This document shows, one piece after another, positions 1-7,810 of a stretch of 64,000 bases of DNA. The stretch is taken from assembly GCF_013377885.1 (NCBI RefSeq), contig NZ_JABKAU010000005.1, forward strand, positions 1 through 64,000, in the 5' to 3' direction. Origin of the DNA: Hymenobacter lapidiphilus (GTDB lineage Bacteria > Bacteroidota > Bacteroidia > Cytophagales > Hymenobacteraceae). The notes under the pieces were generated by a model. The model was not told where the DNA came from. It made no database searches and saw only the letters and a program-made list of their open reading frames with translations. How positions within the stretch are numbered: the first letter of the stretch is position 1; every line of letters starts with the position of its first letter. The position numbers were made by a program, and so were the translations under genes.

Positions 1-1
1 G

Positions 2-169
2 GCCGGCCGGATGCACCTACGCCGGCTCGATACGGAAACCGGCTTCACGGAGTACCAGCCGGGTCAGGTGATACACTTAGCCCCCAACGAACGGCACGCC
101 TGGGTGCTACTGGAGCGGTGCGAGAACCGCGCCGTGTTCATACCGGCCTCACATTACGCCCCCGCCTGA
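2..169 (+). CDS. Partial ORF at left edge, phage-associated, unknown
   Basis: An open frame enters from the left edge and stops at 167-169. An in-frame ATG at 11 would give a 52-residue protein, but the real start may lie outside the window. The stop overlaps the ATG of the next gene (TGATG), as in tightly packed phage operons. I recognise no domain in the visible part, which has no membrane segment. Its position just before a lysis module suggests a late phage gene, possibly the end of a structural protein; this is inference from context only. Confidence 0.4.
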   Translation, partial: AGRMHLRRLDTETGFTEYQPGQVIHLAPNERHAWVLLERCENRAVFIPASHYAPA

Positions 170-498
170 TGAGCCGCAACACGCCTGCCGCCAACTGGAC
201 AGACTTCTTCCGTGATGCCCGCAACGTGCTGAGCGCCTTCACGGTGATTTCGCTGCTGGCTGGAATTACACTCATCACAGCGCCGCTGGTATGCCGGGTG
301 CTGGGCTGGGCTCAGCTGAGCCAGGAAGAAGCGAGCACGCTGACGCTCCTCTACTGCATATCGGCCCTGAGCGACGCGCTGCTGGGCATCTACTTAAACA
401 AGGCCCCGGACGCTGTGAACCTGCAAACCGGGGCCTTCGCCACCAACGAACAGACCGGCACGCCCGGCCCCACGCTTAAAGACGATCAGGAAGCATGA
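169..498 (+). CDS. Small two-helix membrane protein, holin candidate
   Basis: A 109-residue protein. I start it at the ATG at 169, which overlaps the preceding stop codon; a longer frame extends back to 118 but would overlap the previous gene. Two hydrophobic segments are visible, at about residues 21-48 (AFTVISLLAGITLITAPLV) and 58-78 (TLTLLYCISALSDALLGIYL), followed by a polar C-terminal tail rich in Gly, Thr and Asp. The stop overlaps the start of the amidase gene at 495. A small two-helix membrane protein directly upstream of an endolysin is the classical position of a phage holin, which makes inner-membrane holes that release the endolysin. No sequence family was recognised, so the role rests on size, topology and neighbours. 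Confidence 0.6.
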   Translation: MSRNTPAANWTDFFRDARNVLSAFTVISLLAGITLITAPLVCRVLGWAQLSQEEASTLTLLYCISALSDALLGIYLNKAPDAVNLQTGAFATNEQTGTPGPTLKDDQEA

Positions 499-950
499 GA
501 AAGCTCAGACGCATCATCGTGCATTTTACCGGGGCCGCCGCCACGCAGTCCGTGCCCTCTATCCTCAACTACTGGAAAACGGCCCACCCCACGTGGAAAG
601 GCCGGCCGGGCTACCACGTCATTGTAGAACCCAATGGCACGGCCCACCGCCTGCAACCGGATGCCGACTACACCAACGGCGTGGCCGGCTTCAACCTAAC
701 GGCCCTGCACGTCTGCTTTATCGGCAACGGGGCCATGACGCAGGCGCAGGCCGCGACCATCATCAAGCGCATTCACCACTGGCTGAAGCTCTACGGCCCG
801 CTCGATGTGTGCGGGCACCGCGACCTGAGCCCCGACCGCAACGGCGACGGCATCATTACCCCGAACGAGTGGGTGAAGGCGTGTCCGGGCTTCGACGTGC
901 GGCCCTGGTGGGCGGGCGTGCTGGCCGGCGAAAAGAACTGTAAAGCTTAA
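495..950 (+). CDS. N-acetylmuramoyl-L-alanine amidase (endolysin, Amidase_2/T7 lysozyme type)
   Basis: A 151-residue, single-domain zinc amidase that cuts the bond between N-acetylmuramic acid and L-alanine in peptidoglycan. The likely zinc ligands are His10 (IIVHFTG), His108 (CGHRDLSPD) and Cys130 (KACPGFDV). Lys128, two residues before the cysteine, matches the catalytic lysine of T7 lysozyme, and the sequence around Tyr40-His41 also fits this family. There is no signal peptide and no separate cell-wall-binding domain, as expected for a phage endolysin that depends on a holin. The gene overlaps the end of the holin-like gene by four bases, and two more membrane-protein genes follow, forming a lysis cassette. 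A domesticated cell-wall enzyme is possible but less likely next to the integrase. Confidence 0.9.
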   Translation: MRKLRRIIVHFTGAAATQSVPSILNYWKTAHPTWKGRPGYHVIVEPNGTAHRLQPDADYTNGVAGFNLTALHVCFIGNGAMTQAQAATIIKRIHHWLKLYGPLDVCGHRDLSPDRNGDGIITPNEWVKACPGFDVRPWWAGVLAGEKNCKA

Positions 951-975
951 TCACCTCACCTTACCCCATACGACC

Positions 976-1170
976 ATGAAAACCGCCCTCGTAATTGCCG
1001 CCATCCTTGCCGTTGTAGCCGGCTGGCTGATGCCCCTGATCTACGCACCCGCTACTCCCTACGTGTGGGGACTGGCCGCCGTGTTCGTGCTGCTGACCGT
1101 GGGCCGGGCCATCTACAACGCCGCGCGGCCTAAGTCCGGCCTGAACGCGCCCAAGCCGCCCCGCGCCTAA
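976..1170 (+). CDS. Small two-helix membrane protein of the lysis cassette
   Basis: A 64-residue protein with two predicted membrane helices, at about residues 3-24 (TALVIAAILAVVAGWLMPLI) and 29-46 (YVWGLAAVFVLLTVGRAI), and a short basic, proline-rich tail. Its TAA stop overlaps the ATG of the next gene by one base, so the two are probably translationally coupled. The family is not recognised. By location it could be a second holin, an antiholin, or an accessory membrane protein of the lysis module. Confidence 0.6.
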   Translation: MKTALVIAAILAVVAGWLMPLIYAPATPYVWGLAAVFVLLTVGRAIYNAARPKSGLNAPKPPRA

Positions 1171-2126
1171 TGACGGCCCTGCTGCTGTTCTGGCCCGCCT
1201 TCACGGCCCTGTTCGCATGGATGCAGGGAGCCCTGATGCCCGCCATCCGGAGCACCCCGCCCGGCCCCGAAGCCAAGAGGCACGACTTCGCGCTGCACTT
1301 CGTCGGCACCGCCGCCTACCTGCTGCCCCTGGTGCTGACGCTGCTGCTGCCCAGTCTGTGGCCGCACCTGCTGGCCGCGCTGCTGAGCCGGGTGCTGCTG
1401 TTCGATGTGGTGCTGAATACCGCGGCCGGTGACGCGCCGTTTGCCGTGGGCCGCACCGCCCGCACCGATAAGCTACTGCGGAAGCTGAGCCCGAAGAACC
1501 CCGAACGACTGAGCGCCCTTATCCGGGTAGCCGCGCTGGCTCTCACCGCCGCCCTGCTGCTGTCCGGCTGCAAGGCCAGCCAGCCGGAGCCCGCAAGTAG
1601 CACAAGCCCAGGCTTGCAAGTGCCGCTGCCGGCGTCTAAGAACACGTCTAGTACGTCTAGCGCGTCTAGCCGAACCGCCTCGCTCACGTTGCCAGTAACC
1701 ACCCCCGTAGCCCCGGCCCCCAACGCGCCCGGCCGGGAACATCGGCAGTACCGTCGCAACCTCAGAGCCCAGCCCCGCACCGTGCCGCTAATCCAGGGCC
1801 GCGCCGCCGTGAACGCCCCGGCCGCTACGTCGGTGGCCACCAGCTACAAGAACGCCGCCCCCGTTACGCTGGCCACCGACAGCGCCGTGGTGAACGTAGC
1901 CGCGGTGGCCAAGAACGGCCAGGCAGCGGCCGGGTCGGGCATCGTGCAGACGCGCACGGAAGCCCCAAAGCGCACCATCTGGCAACGGGTTACAGGTCTG
2001 TTCACCGGACTTACAAGTACCGTCGGCTGGCTGCTGCTGGCGGGCCTGGTGCTGCACGGCCTCGCGCCCGGCGTGGGCTACGGCACCGGCTGGCTCCGGC
2101 GGTTCGTGAGCCGGCGGCGGGTGTAG
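1170..2126 (+). CDS. Phage membrane protein with internal lipobox and C-terminal TM (spanin-like)
   Basis: A 318-residue protein with an unusual layout. Residues 1-80 contain several hydrophobic stretches. Residues 75-110 (LLFDVVLN...VGRTARTDKLLRKL) resemble small Bacteroidota phage membrane proteins I recall but cannot name. Residues 119-134 look like a lipoprotein signal ending in LLLSGC, with Cys134. About 140 residues rich in Ser, Thr, Pro and Ala follow, then a membrane helix at about 285-303 and a basic tail (RRFVSRRRV). Lipid anchor, flexible linker, C-terminal helix and cytoplasmic basic tail is the plan of a unimolecular spanin, which joins outer and inner membranes in the last step of phage lysis. 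An in-frame GTG at 1446 would begin a 226-residue product with the lipobox at residue 42, so a nested gene is possible. Function is inferred. Confidence 0.65.
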   Translation: MTALLLFWPAFTALFAWMQGALMPAIRSTPPGPEAKRHDFALHFVGTAAYLLPLVLTLLLPSLWPHLLAALLSRVLLFDVVLNTAAGDAPFAVGRTARTDKLLRKLSPKNPERLSALIRVAALALTAALLLSGCKASQPEPASSTSPGLQVPLPASKNTSSTSSASSRTASLTLPVTTPVAPAPNAPGREHRQYRRNLRAQPRTVPLIQGRAAVNAPAATSVATSYKNAAPVTLATDSAVVNVAAVAKNGQAAAGSGIVQTRTEAPKRTIWQRVTGLFTGLTSTVGWLLLAGLVLHGLAPGVGYGTGWLRRFVSRRRV

Positions 2127-2134
2127 TATCTTTG
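2127..2134 (+). promoter_or_regulatory. Candidate -7 box TATCTTTG after the lysis cassette
   Basis: TATCTTTG matches the Bacteroidota -7 consensus TAnnTTTG and begins one base after the stop of the spanin-like gene. It could drive the small membrane-protein gene at 2291. No clear -33 TTG is placed upstream, so support is moderate. Confidence 0.4.
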
Positions 2135-2180
2135 AAATCTTAATCTGACCCCGCTTCAAATGCGGTCATAGGATTACTCC

Positions 2181-2204
2181 GGTCCGGCCTACCATAGCCG
2201 GACC
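2181..2204. other. Hairpin GGTCCGGC/GCCGGACC
   Basis: Perfect 8-bp inverted repeat (2181-2188 and 2197-2204) with an 8-base loop, followed by only three T residues. It may be a weak terminator after the lysis cassette or an mRNA structure upstream of the next small gene. Confidence 0.4.
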
Positions 2205-2231
2205 TTTAGAACCGGCCGCGCCGGAATGCCT

Positions 2232-2270
2232 GAACAGCCCGCTCAACGTACCACGTCGGGCGGGCTGTTC
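2232..2270. other. 11-bp perfect inverted repeat upstream of small ORF
   Basis: GAACAGCCCGC (2232-2242) pairs perfectly with GCGGGCTGTTC (2260-2270) across a 17-base loop, ending 20 bases before the ATG at 2291. It could be a factor-dependent terminator, an operator or a translation-control hairpin. There is no long T-run. Confidence 0.4.
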
Positions 2271-2290
2271 GTTTCACCTATCTTACCCCC

Positions 2291-2419
2291 ATGCCCCGCT
2301 ACACCACCGAACCCTACGACGGCCCCGATGCCCCGCGCTGGTGGCATAAGCTGCTGCTGGTGCTGCTGCTCGGGGCCGTGGGCGCGGCGGTGAAGTGGTG
2401 TAGCACGGGGCAGTTGTGA
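2291..2419 (+). CDS. Very small single-helix membrane protein
   Basis: A 42-residue open frame starting with ATG. It has a polar N-terminus (RYTTEPYDGPDAPRWWHK) followed by one hydrophobic helix of about 15 residues (LLLVLLLGAVGAAVKW) and the tail CSTGQL. It lies between the lysis cassette and a bidirectional terminator, on the same strand as the lysis genes. Such short single-helix proteins are common at the ends of phage late operons. No homologue is recognised, and whether it is translated is uncertain; the clean charged-then-hydrophobic pattern favours a real gene. Confidence 0.4.
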   Translation: MPRYTTEPYDGPDAPRWWHKLLLVLLLGAVGAAVKWCSTGQL

Positions 2420-2460
2420 GGTGGCCATAAATAAAGAAACACGAAAGAAACACGAAAGAA

Positions 2461-2492
2461 AAGCCCGCTTCCAATATGGAGGCGGGCTTTTT
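2461..2492. terminator. Bidirectional intrinsic terminator between phage genes and integrase
   Basis: AAGCCCGC (2461-2468) pairs with GCGGGCTT (2482-2489) and is followed by TTT. On the other strand the A-rich stretch before 2461 becomes a T-rich tail. It sits between two converging genes and can stop transcription from both sides. Confidence 0.8.
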
Positions 2493-2529
2493 GTTGTACG
2501 CCGTGACGATACAACGCGAAAGAAACGGC

Positions 2530-3729
2530 CTACAGCGAATCATAGACCGAAGCCGCCGCCGCGTCGACCTCTTCCGTCAGCATCGACCGTACGTAGACTT
2601 CCGTCTGCTGGTAGGTGCTGTGGCCAAGGACGTGTTGCGCGGCCCGGATGTCGCCCCCGGTGGCCTCCACCGTCATGCGGGCCATCGTGTGCCGGGCCGT
2701 ATGCGGGTGAATGTTATCGGGCAGGCCCAGCGCCACGCATGCGGCCCGCAGGTGGTAGTTGACCGTGGCGCAGGCCCGTTTGATGGCCCGGTGCTGGCCG
2801 GGCTTATCGGCCGTGAAGTAGCCCGGGGGCAGGTAGCCGAACACGAACCCATCGGCCGGGCCGGGCTCCCCCAGCAACGCCCGAAGCGGGGCCGAAATAA
2901 CGACCGACTTGTGCGGCCCGCCCTTCGCGGCCTGGTAGAACACCCGGCCCTCGCGCACATCGGCCCACCGCAGCTGCAGCACCACGCCGATGCGCGAGCC
3001 GTGCAGGTAGAAGCAGGCCAGGTAGAGCCGCCGGGCCTCGTGCTGCAAGGCTGGCAGCGACCCGGTGGCCAGGGCCGAAAGCTGTTCGCGCGAGAGCGAA
3101 GCCCGGGGCCGCCGCACCTTACGCGGCAACTTGATGCCGGCAAACGGCCCCCGGCCCCGCTCACTCATCAGCCCCGCCCGCGCCCAGAGCGTAGCCAGGC
3201 CCGAGAGGTAGGTGCGCACCGAGGCCGGATCGAGCGCGTGCTCGATTAGCAGCCAGCCCACGAACCGCTTGCGCGCCTCCACATCAAAGCCCGTCTCGGC
3301 CAGCGTGCCCGCGCCGTGCCAGGCCCGTAGTAGCCGGGTGGCCCGGGCAAAGTTCTGGTACGTGCTCACGTTGCGGGCCGCGAAGTGCTGGGCAAGGACC
3401 CGCTCGGCCGTAGCCAGCAGGCACACGGCCGCCACCGGGGCCACGCCCCGCAGCACCGCCGCCACGGCCACGGCCGAACGCTGACCGGCGGGCAGCGCCT
3501 GCATATGGGCAATGGCTTCGGCCTTGATAACAGAGAGCGTGTTGTTGGTAAGTTTGGCGGCGTCGGTGTTGCCGGGCATCCTCTCGCCTATGGTATCCCA
3601 GGCGGCGGGGTCTAAACGGATAGCGGTGGAATAATAGGCCCGCCGGCCGCCCGCGCTGATGCAGAGGCAGACCGGGGCGGTGCCGCCGGCGTTGGCTTTT
3701 TCGACCCGCAGCACGAAGCGGAAGGTCAT
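2530..3729 (-). CDS. Tyrosine recombinase / phage integrase
   Basis: A site-specific recombinase that integrates or excises the element. Counted from the upstream ATG at 3756 it is 408 residues; I prefer the ATG at 3729 because the usual N-terminal arm-binding domain begins about there (MTFRFVLR). Residues below use the 408-residue numbering. The N-terminal arm domain spans about 10-60 and the core-binding domain about 115-200. The catalytic domain has Arg255 (HGSRIG), a beta-hairpin Lys (278 or 283), His352 and Arg355 (HTARHT), His379 (LGHS) and the nucleophile Tyr388 (VYVR), so it looks intact. It converges on the lysis module, marking the right end of a prophage. Conjugative elements also use such enzymes, but the lysis genes favour a phage. 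Confidence 0.93.
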   Translation of the reverse strand: MTFRFVLRVEKANAGGTAPVCLCISAGGRRAYYSTAIRLDPAAWDTIGERMPGNTDAAKLTNNTLSVIKAEAIAHMQALPAGQRSAVAVAAVLRGVAPVAAVCLLATAERVLAQHFAARNVSTYQNFARATRLLRAWHGAGTLAETGFDVEARKRFVGWLLIEHALDPASVRTYLSGLATLWARAGLMSERGRGPFAGIKLPRKVRRPRASLSREQLSALATGSLPALQHEARRLYLACFYLHGSRIGVVLQLRWADVREGRVFYQAAKGGPHKSVVISAPLRALLGEPGPADGFVFGYLPPGYFTADKPGQHRAIKRACATVNYHLRAACVALGLPDNIHPHTARHTMARMTVEATGGDIRAAQHVLGHSTYQQTEVYVRSMLTEEVDAAAASVYDSL

Positions 3730-3756
3730 AAGGTTGTAATTGCGTGGTATGCGCAT

Positions 3757-4160
3757 GGTCCCGTGCCGCAGGAAAAGGGCGGCCGGGACGGTGGGTGGCT
3801 TAAAAGGGTGGGAAGGGAGTAGGCAGAGCGGCGGAGCGGGCTTGGTTGCGGATCAGGACAAGGCCTTATAATGCGACACGGGGCAGGGTAACGCCCGGGG
3901 CCTCGGCCGCAGTATGCACAGTGGGGGTAACGGATTGGTGGCGGCCGCATAGAAAACCAGAAAAGCTCAAAACAAGAACACCCGGCCGGTTTTCACGGTC
4001 GGGTGGGCTGCTGGTTGGGTTCCTCTACTTTGCGGGAAACAAAGTTAGGCTTTATCTCTGCCCGCCGGCCGTTGCAAAGGAGTTATTTTAGGTTAAGGGC
4101 AACATGCTCAGGATGACAACTTCCTTCTACCTCTTCACTCCATCACTCCAACGACGGCTT
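3757..4160. other. Non-coding gap at presumed prophage right boundary
   Basis: About 400 bases without a convincing gene. It holds an imperfect hairpin at 3979-4005 (CACCCGGCC/GGTCGGGTG), a minus-strand -7-like box TAACTTTG at 4040-4047 that could drive the integrase, and a short CTCAGGATGAC motif near 4109-4119 related to the dispersed palindromes. The right attachment site should lie here, but it cannot be identified without the left end. No tRNA gene was found here. Confidence 0.4.
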
Positions 4161-4850
4161 TTATTGCTCCAGCGACACCCCAACTACTTCCTGTACCGGG
4201 CCGGTGCTGAGCAGTTGCTGGCGCAGCGTATCGGCGGCCTGTTCCAGCTGGGGCCGGATCTGGTCGAGGGCCAGGCGCAGGCCCTGCACGTCGGCGAGGC
4301 GGGAGGCGTGGCCGTGGCCCTGGCCATAGCCGTGGTACACGGCTACGCGTACTTTGCTGCGGCCCTGGCCGGTGTACGTGCCAATGGTTTCGCCGCGGGC
4401 ATCAATAATCTGTACTTCGGCGCGGACGTCGGTGCGGTACCACTCCAGCGGAATGCCCAGCAGGCTGGGCGTCATCAGCGTCAGCATCTGAAAGATTTGC
4501 AGTACCCGGCCGGTACGCTGCTGCGTGGCCTGGGTAATCTGCAGCTTGGCGTAGCCGTACTGCACGCTGTCGAGGCCTACGTCAAGGCCCGTCGCGGCCG
4601 ATTCGGCCAAATGATAGGACAGCTCCTTGCGAAATACTTTGTGCGGGTCTTCGGGGTAGCCGTCCTCGGAGTTGGTGGTGAGCGGTCCGGCATCTACTAC
4701 GGCTTCCAGCCTGGGCAGCGTGCCTACGGCTACCGAGTTGTTACTTTGAACAGTCCGAAATACAGCCTTTTCAGTCGACTTACAGCTCCCCAGACTCAAG
4801 GCAGCCAGCAGAAACAAAGCAGTACCACGATATAGATTCCTCATATACAT
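4161..4850 (-). CDS. Lipoprotein of unknown function
   Basis: A protein of 229 residues if started at the ATG ending at 4850; another ATG two codons later is equally possible. An upstream extension of the same frame is low-complexity and rejected as coding. Residues 1-23 form a lipoprotein signal (ALFLLAALSLGSC) with Cys23. The rest is soluble, with a segment on Tyr/Thr-rich oxidant-like repeats absent and a C-terminal region (about 185-215) predicted helical (LRLALDQIRPQLEQAADTLRQQ). No family recognised. It is probably exported and lipid-anchored. It is a single gene with its own long AT-rich upstream region, next to the presumed prophage boundary, and may be the first chromosomal gene after the island. 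Confidence 0.6.
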   Translation of the reverse strand: MYMRNLYRGTALFLLAALSLGSCKSTEKAVFRTVQSNNSVAVGTLPRLEAVVDAGPLTTNSEDGYPEDPHKVFRKELSYHLAESAATGLDVGLDSVQYGYAKLQITQATQQRTGRVLQIFQMLTLMTPSLLGIPLEWYRTDVRAEVQIIDARGETIGTYTGQGRSKVRVAVYHGYGQGHGHASRLADVQGLRLALDQIRPQLEQAADTLRQQLLSTGPVQEVVGVSLEQ

Positions 4851-5009
4851 TTCAGTCAGTAAGCTGTCAGTCAGATAGAAATGCAAAAATACGGGGAAAC
4901 TGAGGGAAAAGATTTCTGTTGTTTGATGAAAAAAAAGCCTGCTATAGTACTCGCATAACAAAAAATGGAACTGCTCCAGGATAATTAAGGAACTCCCGCT
5001 TTTTGGACA

Positions 5010-5049
5010 AAAAAGTGCCCCGCCAGTTTCAGACCGGCGGGGCACTTTT
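5010..5049 (-). terminator. Intrinsic terminator of the symporter gene
   Basis: AAAAGTGCCCCGCC pairs with GGCGGGGCACTTTT. Read on the minus strand it follows the symporter stop and is succeeded by a T-run. A second perfect hairpin, AGCGCGTCAT/ATGACGCGCT at 5058-5084, lies between it and the stop codon. Confidence 0.8.
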
Positions 5050-5093
5050 GGGTAAGTAGCGCGTCATGTTCTGAATGACGCGCTTCCACTAGC

Positions 5094-6509
5094 CTAGTGG
5101 CTGTGTTGCACCAAGGCGCTATCGGTTTCGGCTAGGTCGTCAACCGGGTCGGGGGCTACGTAGTTGTCGATGAATTCGCCTTCCCAGCGGGCTACCACGG
5201 CCGAGGCCAGGCAGTTGCCGGCTACGTTCACGGCTGTGCGGGCCATGTCCATGAGCGCATCAATACCGAGGATGATGAACACCGGCCAGGCTGGCAGATT
5301 GAACGAGGCCACCGTGGCCAGTAGGATAACCAGCGAGGCGCGGGGCACGCCGGCCACGCCCTTGCTGGTGAGCATGAGCGTGAACACCATCACCAGCTGC
5401 TGGCCCCAGGTCAGGTCGACGCCCGCAGCCTGGGCCACGAACACGGCCGCCAGTGAGAGGTAGAGTGTAGTGCCATCGAGGTTGAACGAGTAGCCCGTGG
5501 GCATTACGAAGGCCACAATGCGGCGCGGCACGCCCACGCTTTCCATGGCTTCCATGGCCCGTGGTAACGCCGCCTCCGACGAGGTAGTAGCAAAGGCAAT
5601 ACTTACCGGCTCGGCAATGGCCTTTACAATGCGCATGACCGGTAGGCGTGCAATAAGGGCTACCGGCAGCAGCACCACCAACACGAACACAATGAGTGCC
5701 GCATAGAGCGTGAGTAGCAGCTGGAAAGCATTAAATAGTGGCGCAAAGCCCATTTTGCCCACCGTGTAGGCAATGGCTCCACCCACTCCGATAGGGGCGA
5801 AGTACATCACCACGTTGGTGAACTTGAACATTACCTCCGACAGGCTCTCGGTAATCGTAATCATGGGCTGGCGGTGGCGCTGATGCACCATGGCCAGGCC
5901 CACGGCGAAAATCAGGGCGAATACTACCACCTGCAGTACCTCGCCGTTGGCCACCGATTTGGCAATGTTTTCGGGGAAGATGTGCAGGATGATGTCGCTG
6001 GTGGTCTGCTCCACGGTCTGCAGCTGCTCCACATCGGCCGCAATGCCGGTACGGTCGATGCCGGCGCCGGCCTTGGTAAGGTTGATGGCGGCCAGACCGA
6101 TGAACAGGGCAAACGTGGTGACGACTTCAAAGTACACTAGGGCCTTAACGCCCATGCGGCCCACTTGCTTGAGGTCGGCGTGGCCGGCAATGCCCACCAC
6201 GAGCGTAGCGAATACCAGCGGGGCAATGATGGTTTTCACGAGGCGCAGGAAAATGTCGCTCAGCACCTTCAGGTTCACGGCCACGGCGGGGTAGTCGTTG
6301 CCGATTTCAGCGCCGATGAACATGCTGATGACAATCCAGAACGTGAGGGAGCGGCGCTTCCAGGCGGCCCAGGTGAGGGCTGCCAGAAACAGCCAACGGG
6401 CGGCCAGCGCCACAGTTGGGTCGAGCAGGGTGCGGCTGGCCAGTACCGTGAGGCCGGCGGCCAGCGCGAACAAAACGAGAACCAGGAGCGTGAGTCGGGA
6501 TATTTTCAT
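5094..6509 (-). CDS. Dicarboxylate/amino acid:cation symporter (DAACS family)
   Basis: A 471-residue integral membrane protein of the sodium:dicarboxylate symporter family (GltP/DctA type), importing C4-dicarboxylates or glutamate/aspartate with Na+ or H+. Diagnostic motifs are the serine-rich loop TTSSSEAALPRAMEAM (about residues 310-325), MPTGYSFNLDGT (about 337-348), and the hairpin-2 region SKGVAGVPRASLVIL (about 385-399). The N-terminus carries an extra pair of hydrophobic helices before the usual NDYPAVAVNLKVLSDIFLRLVK start of the core. Substrate cannot be assigned from sequence alone. The gene is monocistronic, ending in the terminator at 5010-5049. Confidence 0.93.
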   Translation of the reverse strand: MKISRLTLLVLVLFALAAGLTVLASRTLLDPTVALAARWLFLAALTWAAWKRRSLTFWIVISMFIGAEIGNDYPAVAVNLKVLSDIFLRLVKTIIAPLVFATLVVGIAGHADLKQVGRMGVKALVYFEVVTTFALFIGLAAINLTKAGAGIDRTGIAADVEQLQTVEQTTSDIILHIFPENIAKSVANGEVLQVVVFALIFAVGLAMVHQRHRQPMITITESLSEVMFKFTNVVMYFAPIGVGGAIAYTVGKMGFAPLFNAFQLLLTLYAALIVFVLVVLLPVALIARLPVMRIVKAIAEPVSIAFATTSSEAALPRAMEAMESVGVPRRIVAFVMPTGYSFNLDGTTLYLSLAAVFVAQAAGVDLTWGQQLVMVFTLMLTSKGVAGVPRASLVILLATVASFNLPAWPVFIILGIDALMDMARTAVNVAGNCLASAVVARWEGEFIDNYVAPDPVDDLAETDSALVQHSH

Positions 6510-6685
6510 GCGGTGTAGGAGTGCGGGGCACGCACCCGCCGGTTTGGTGGGAGTAGTGATGGAGTGCGGTAATTGGCGCTGCCTGCAAAAGCAGCATCCG
6601 ACAAATATAGGCGGCCCGGCCGGAGAACCGCGGCCGAACCATTAGCTTCGGCTGCGGCTTGCCCACCATCCGGCCGCCCCGCCCT

Positions 6686-7690
6686 ATGCTTACCTGGACG
6701 CTCACGCCCCTGACGCTACCGCTGCGCTTTACCTGGAAAATTGCCCGCAACGCTTCGGCCTCCAAAACCAATTTTCTGCTACAGGTTGCCGGTGACGGCT
6801 ACACCGGCCGCGGCGAGGCGGCGCCCAACATCCGCTACCACGAAACGCCCGAGGGCCTGCAGCAGGAGTTTGCACAGCTGCAGGCTGCCGGCCTGGGCCA
6901 CTGCAAAACCCTGGCCGAACTAACCGATTTCCTGGCCCAGCACCAGCCAGCCGCCGCACTCCGCTTTGCCCTCGAATCGGCCTTTGTGCATCGTGAGGCG
7001 GCCAGTAAGGGGGTGTCCATACCCGAATTCCTGGGTGTGCCCGCTCCGGCCGGGCCAGTGCCCACGGCGGCTACATTGCCCATCATGGAACCGGGTGAGG
7101 TGGCCGGTTTCATGCGCGAGCAGGACCTGAGCAGGTTTCTGCTGCTGAAAATTAAAGTGAATCGTGAAGGGGGGCTTGACCTGCTGCGCGAAGTAACGCG
7201 CCTAGTACCCGGCCACCCGCTCATCATCGACGGCAACGAAGCCTGGCCCGACGCCGACAGCCTGCGCCAGAGTTGGGAGCAGATGAAGCGCCTTCCCGGC
7301 CTGCGCGTGCGCCTGCTCGAACAGCCGCTGCCCGCCACCTGCGCCGCCGACTACCGCGCCCTCAAAGGCCAGCTCGGCTGCCCCGTTTTCGCCGACGAGT
7401 CCGTCACCGACGGGGCCAACTTCGCCGATATTGCCCGGCAGTTTGATGGCGTGAACATGAAGCTGATGAAGGCCGGCGGCTACCTCAACGGCCTGCGCAT
7501 CCTGCGCGAAACCCGCGCCCAGGGCCTGCAAACGATGCTCGGCTGCATGGTCGAAACCTCGCTCGGCATCTGGTCGGCCCTGCAGATAAGCGCCCTGGCC
7601 GACGTGTGCGACCTCGACGGCTTCCTGATTGTACGCGATGAGCCGTTTGGGATGGTGCAGGAGAAGAATGGCTTGCTGCGTGAGGCATGA
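6686..7690 (+). CDS. L-Ala-D/L-Glu (dipeptide) epimerase, enolase superfamily
   Basis: A 334-residue enzyme expected to epimerise L-Ala-D-Glu to L-Ala-L-Glu during recycling of peptidoglycan peptides. I start at the ATG at 6686 because MLTWTLTPLTLPLRFTWKIA matches the usual N-terminus; an ATG at 6659 exists. Enolase-superfamily residues are visible: the KIK motif (LLLKIKVN, about 155), the metal ligands Asp-Gly-Asn (IIDGNEAW, about 182), Glu in LLEQPLP (about 212) and Asp-Glu in FADES (about 236), and the second catalytic Lys in VNMKLMKAGG (about 260). The C-terminal DLDGFLIVRDEPFG resembles the DLDG segment of dipeptide epimerases. Substrate within the family is an inference. The stop codon abuts a long palindrome. 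Confidence 0.85.
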   Translation: MLTWTLTPLTLPLRFTWKIARNASASKTNFLLQVAGDGYTGRGEAAPNIRYHETPEGLQQEFAQLQAAGLGHCKTLAELTDFLAQHQPAAALRFALESAFVHREAASKGVSIPEFLGVPAPAGPVPTAATLPIMEPGEVAGFMREQDLSRFLLLKIKVNREGGLDLLREVTRLVPGHPLIIDGNEAWPDADSLRQSWEQMKRLPGLRVRLLEQPLPATCAADYRALKGQLGCPVFADESVTDGANFADIARQFDGVNMKLMKAGGYLNGLRILRETRAQGLQTMLGCMVETSLGIWSALQISALADVCDLDGFLIVRDEPFGMVQEKNGLLREA

Positions 7691-7796
7691 AACTTACCTG
7701 TCATCCTGACGAAGGAAGGACCTGCCCAGAAGCTAACCTATAAATCGGGTTAGCTTCTGGGCAGGTCCTTCCTTCGTCAGGATGACAGGTAAGTTT
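7690..7796. repeat. Perfect 49-bp inverted repeat (GTCATCCTGA family)
   Basis: Arms 7690-7738 and 7748-7796 are exactly complementary around a 9-base loop. The left arm begins on the last base of the epimerase stop codon. The core GTCATCCTGACGAAGGAAGG resembles other dispersed palindromes in this window. It can act as a terminator-like hairpin between two converging genes, but the length is far beyond a normal terminator. Confidence 0.9.
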
Positions 7797-7810
7797 TACC
7801 TAGCCAAACT

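Noticed and set aside
2476..3249. 257-codon frame antisense to the integrase
   Set aside because: Arg/Pro-rich translation without domains; the integrase on the other strand has all catalytic residues.
2530..3756. Insertion sequence transposase instead of integrase
   Set aside because: The R-H-x-x-R-H-Y arrangement is that of tyrosine recombinases, and there are no flanking terminal inverted repeats.
5164..6518. Several plus-strand frames antisense to the symporter
   Set aside because: Overlapping, in several frames, Arg/Ala/Thr-rich and without start context; the symporter motifs are unambiguous.
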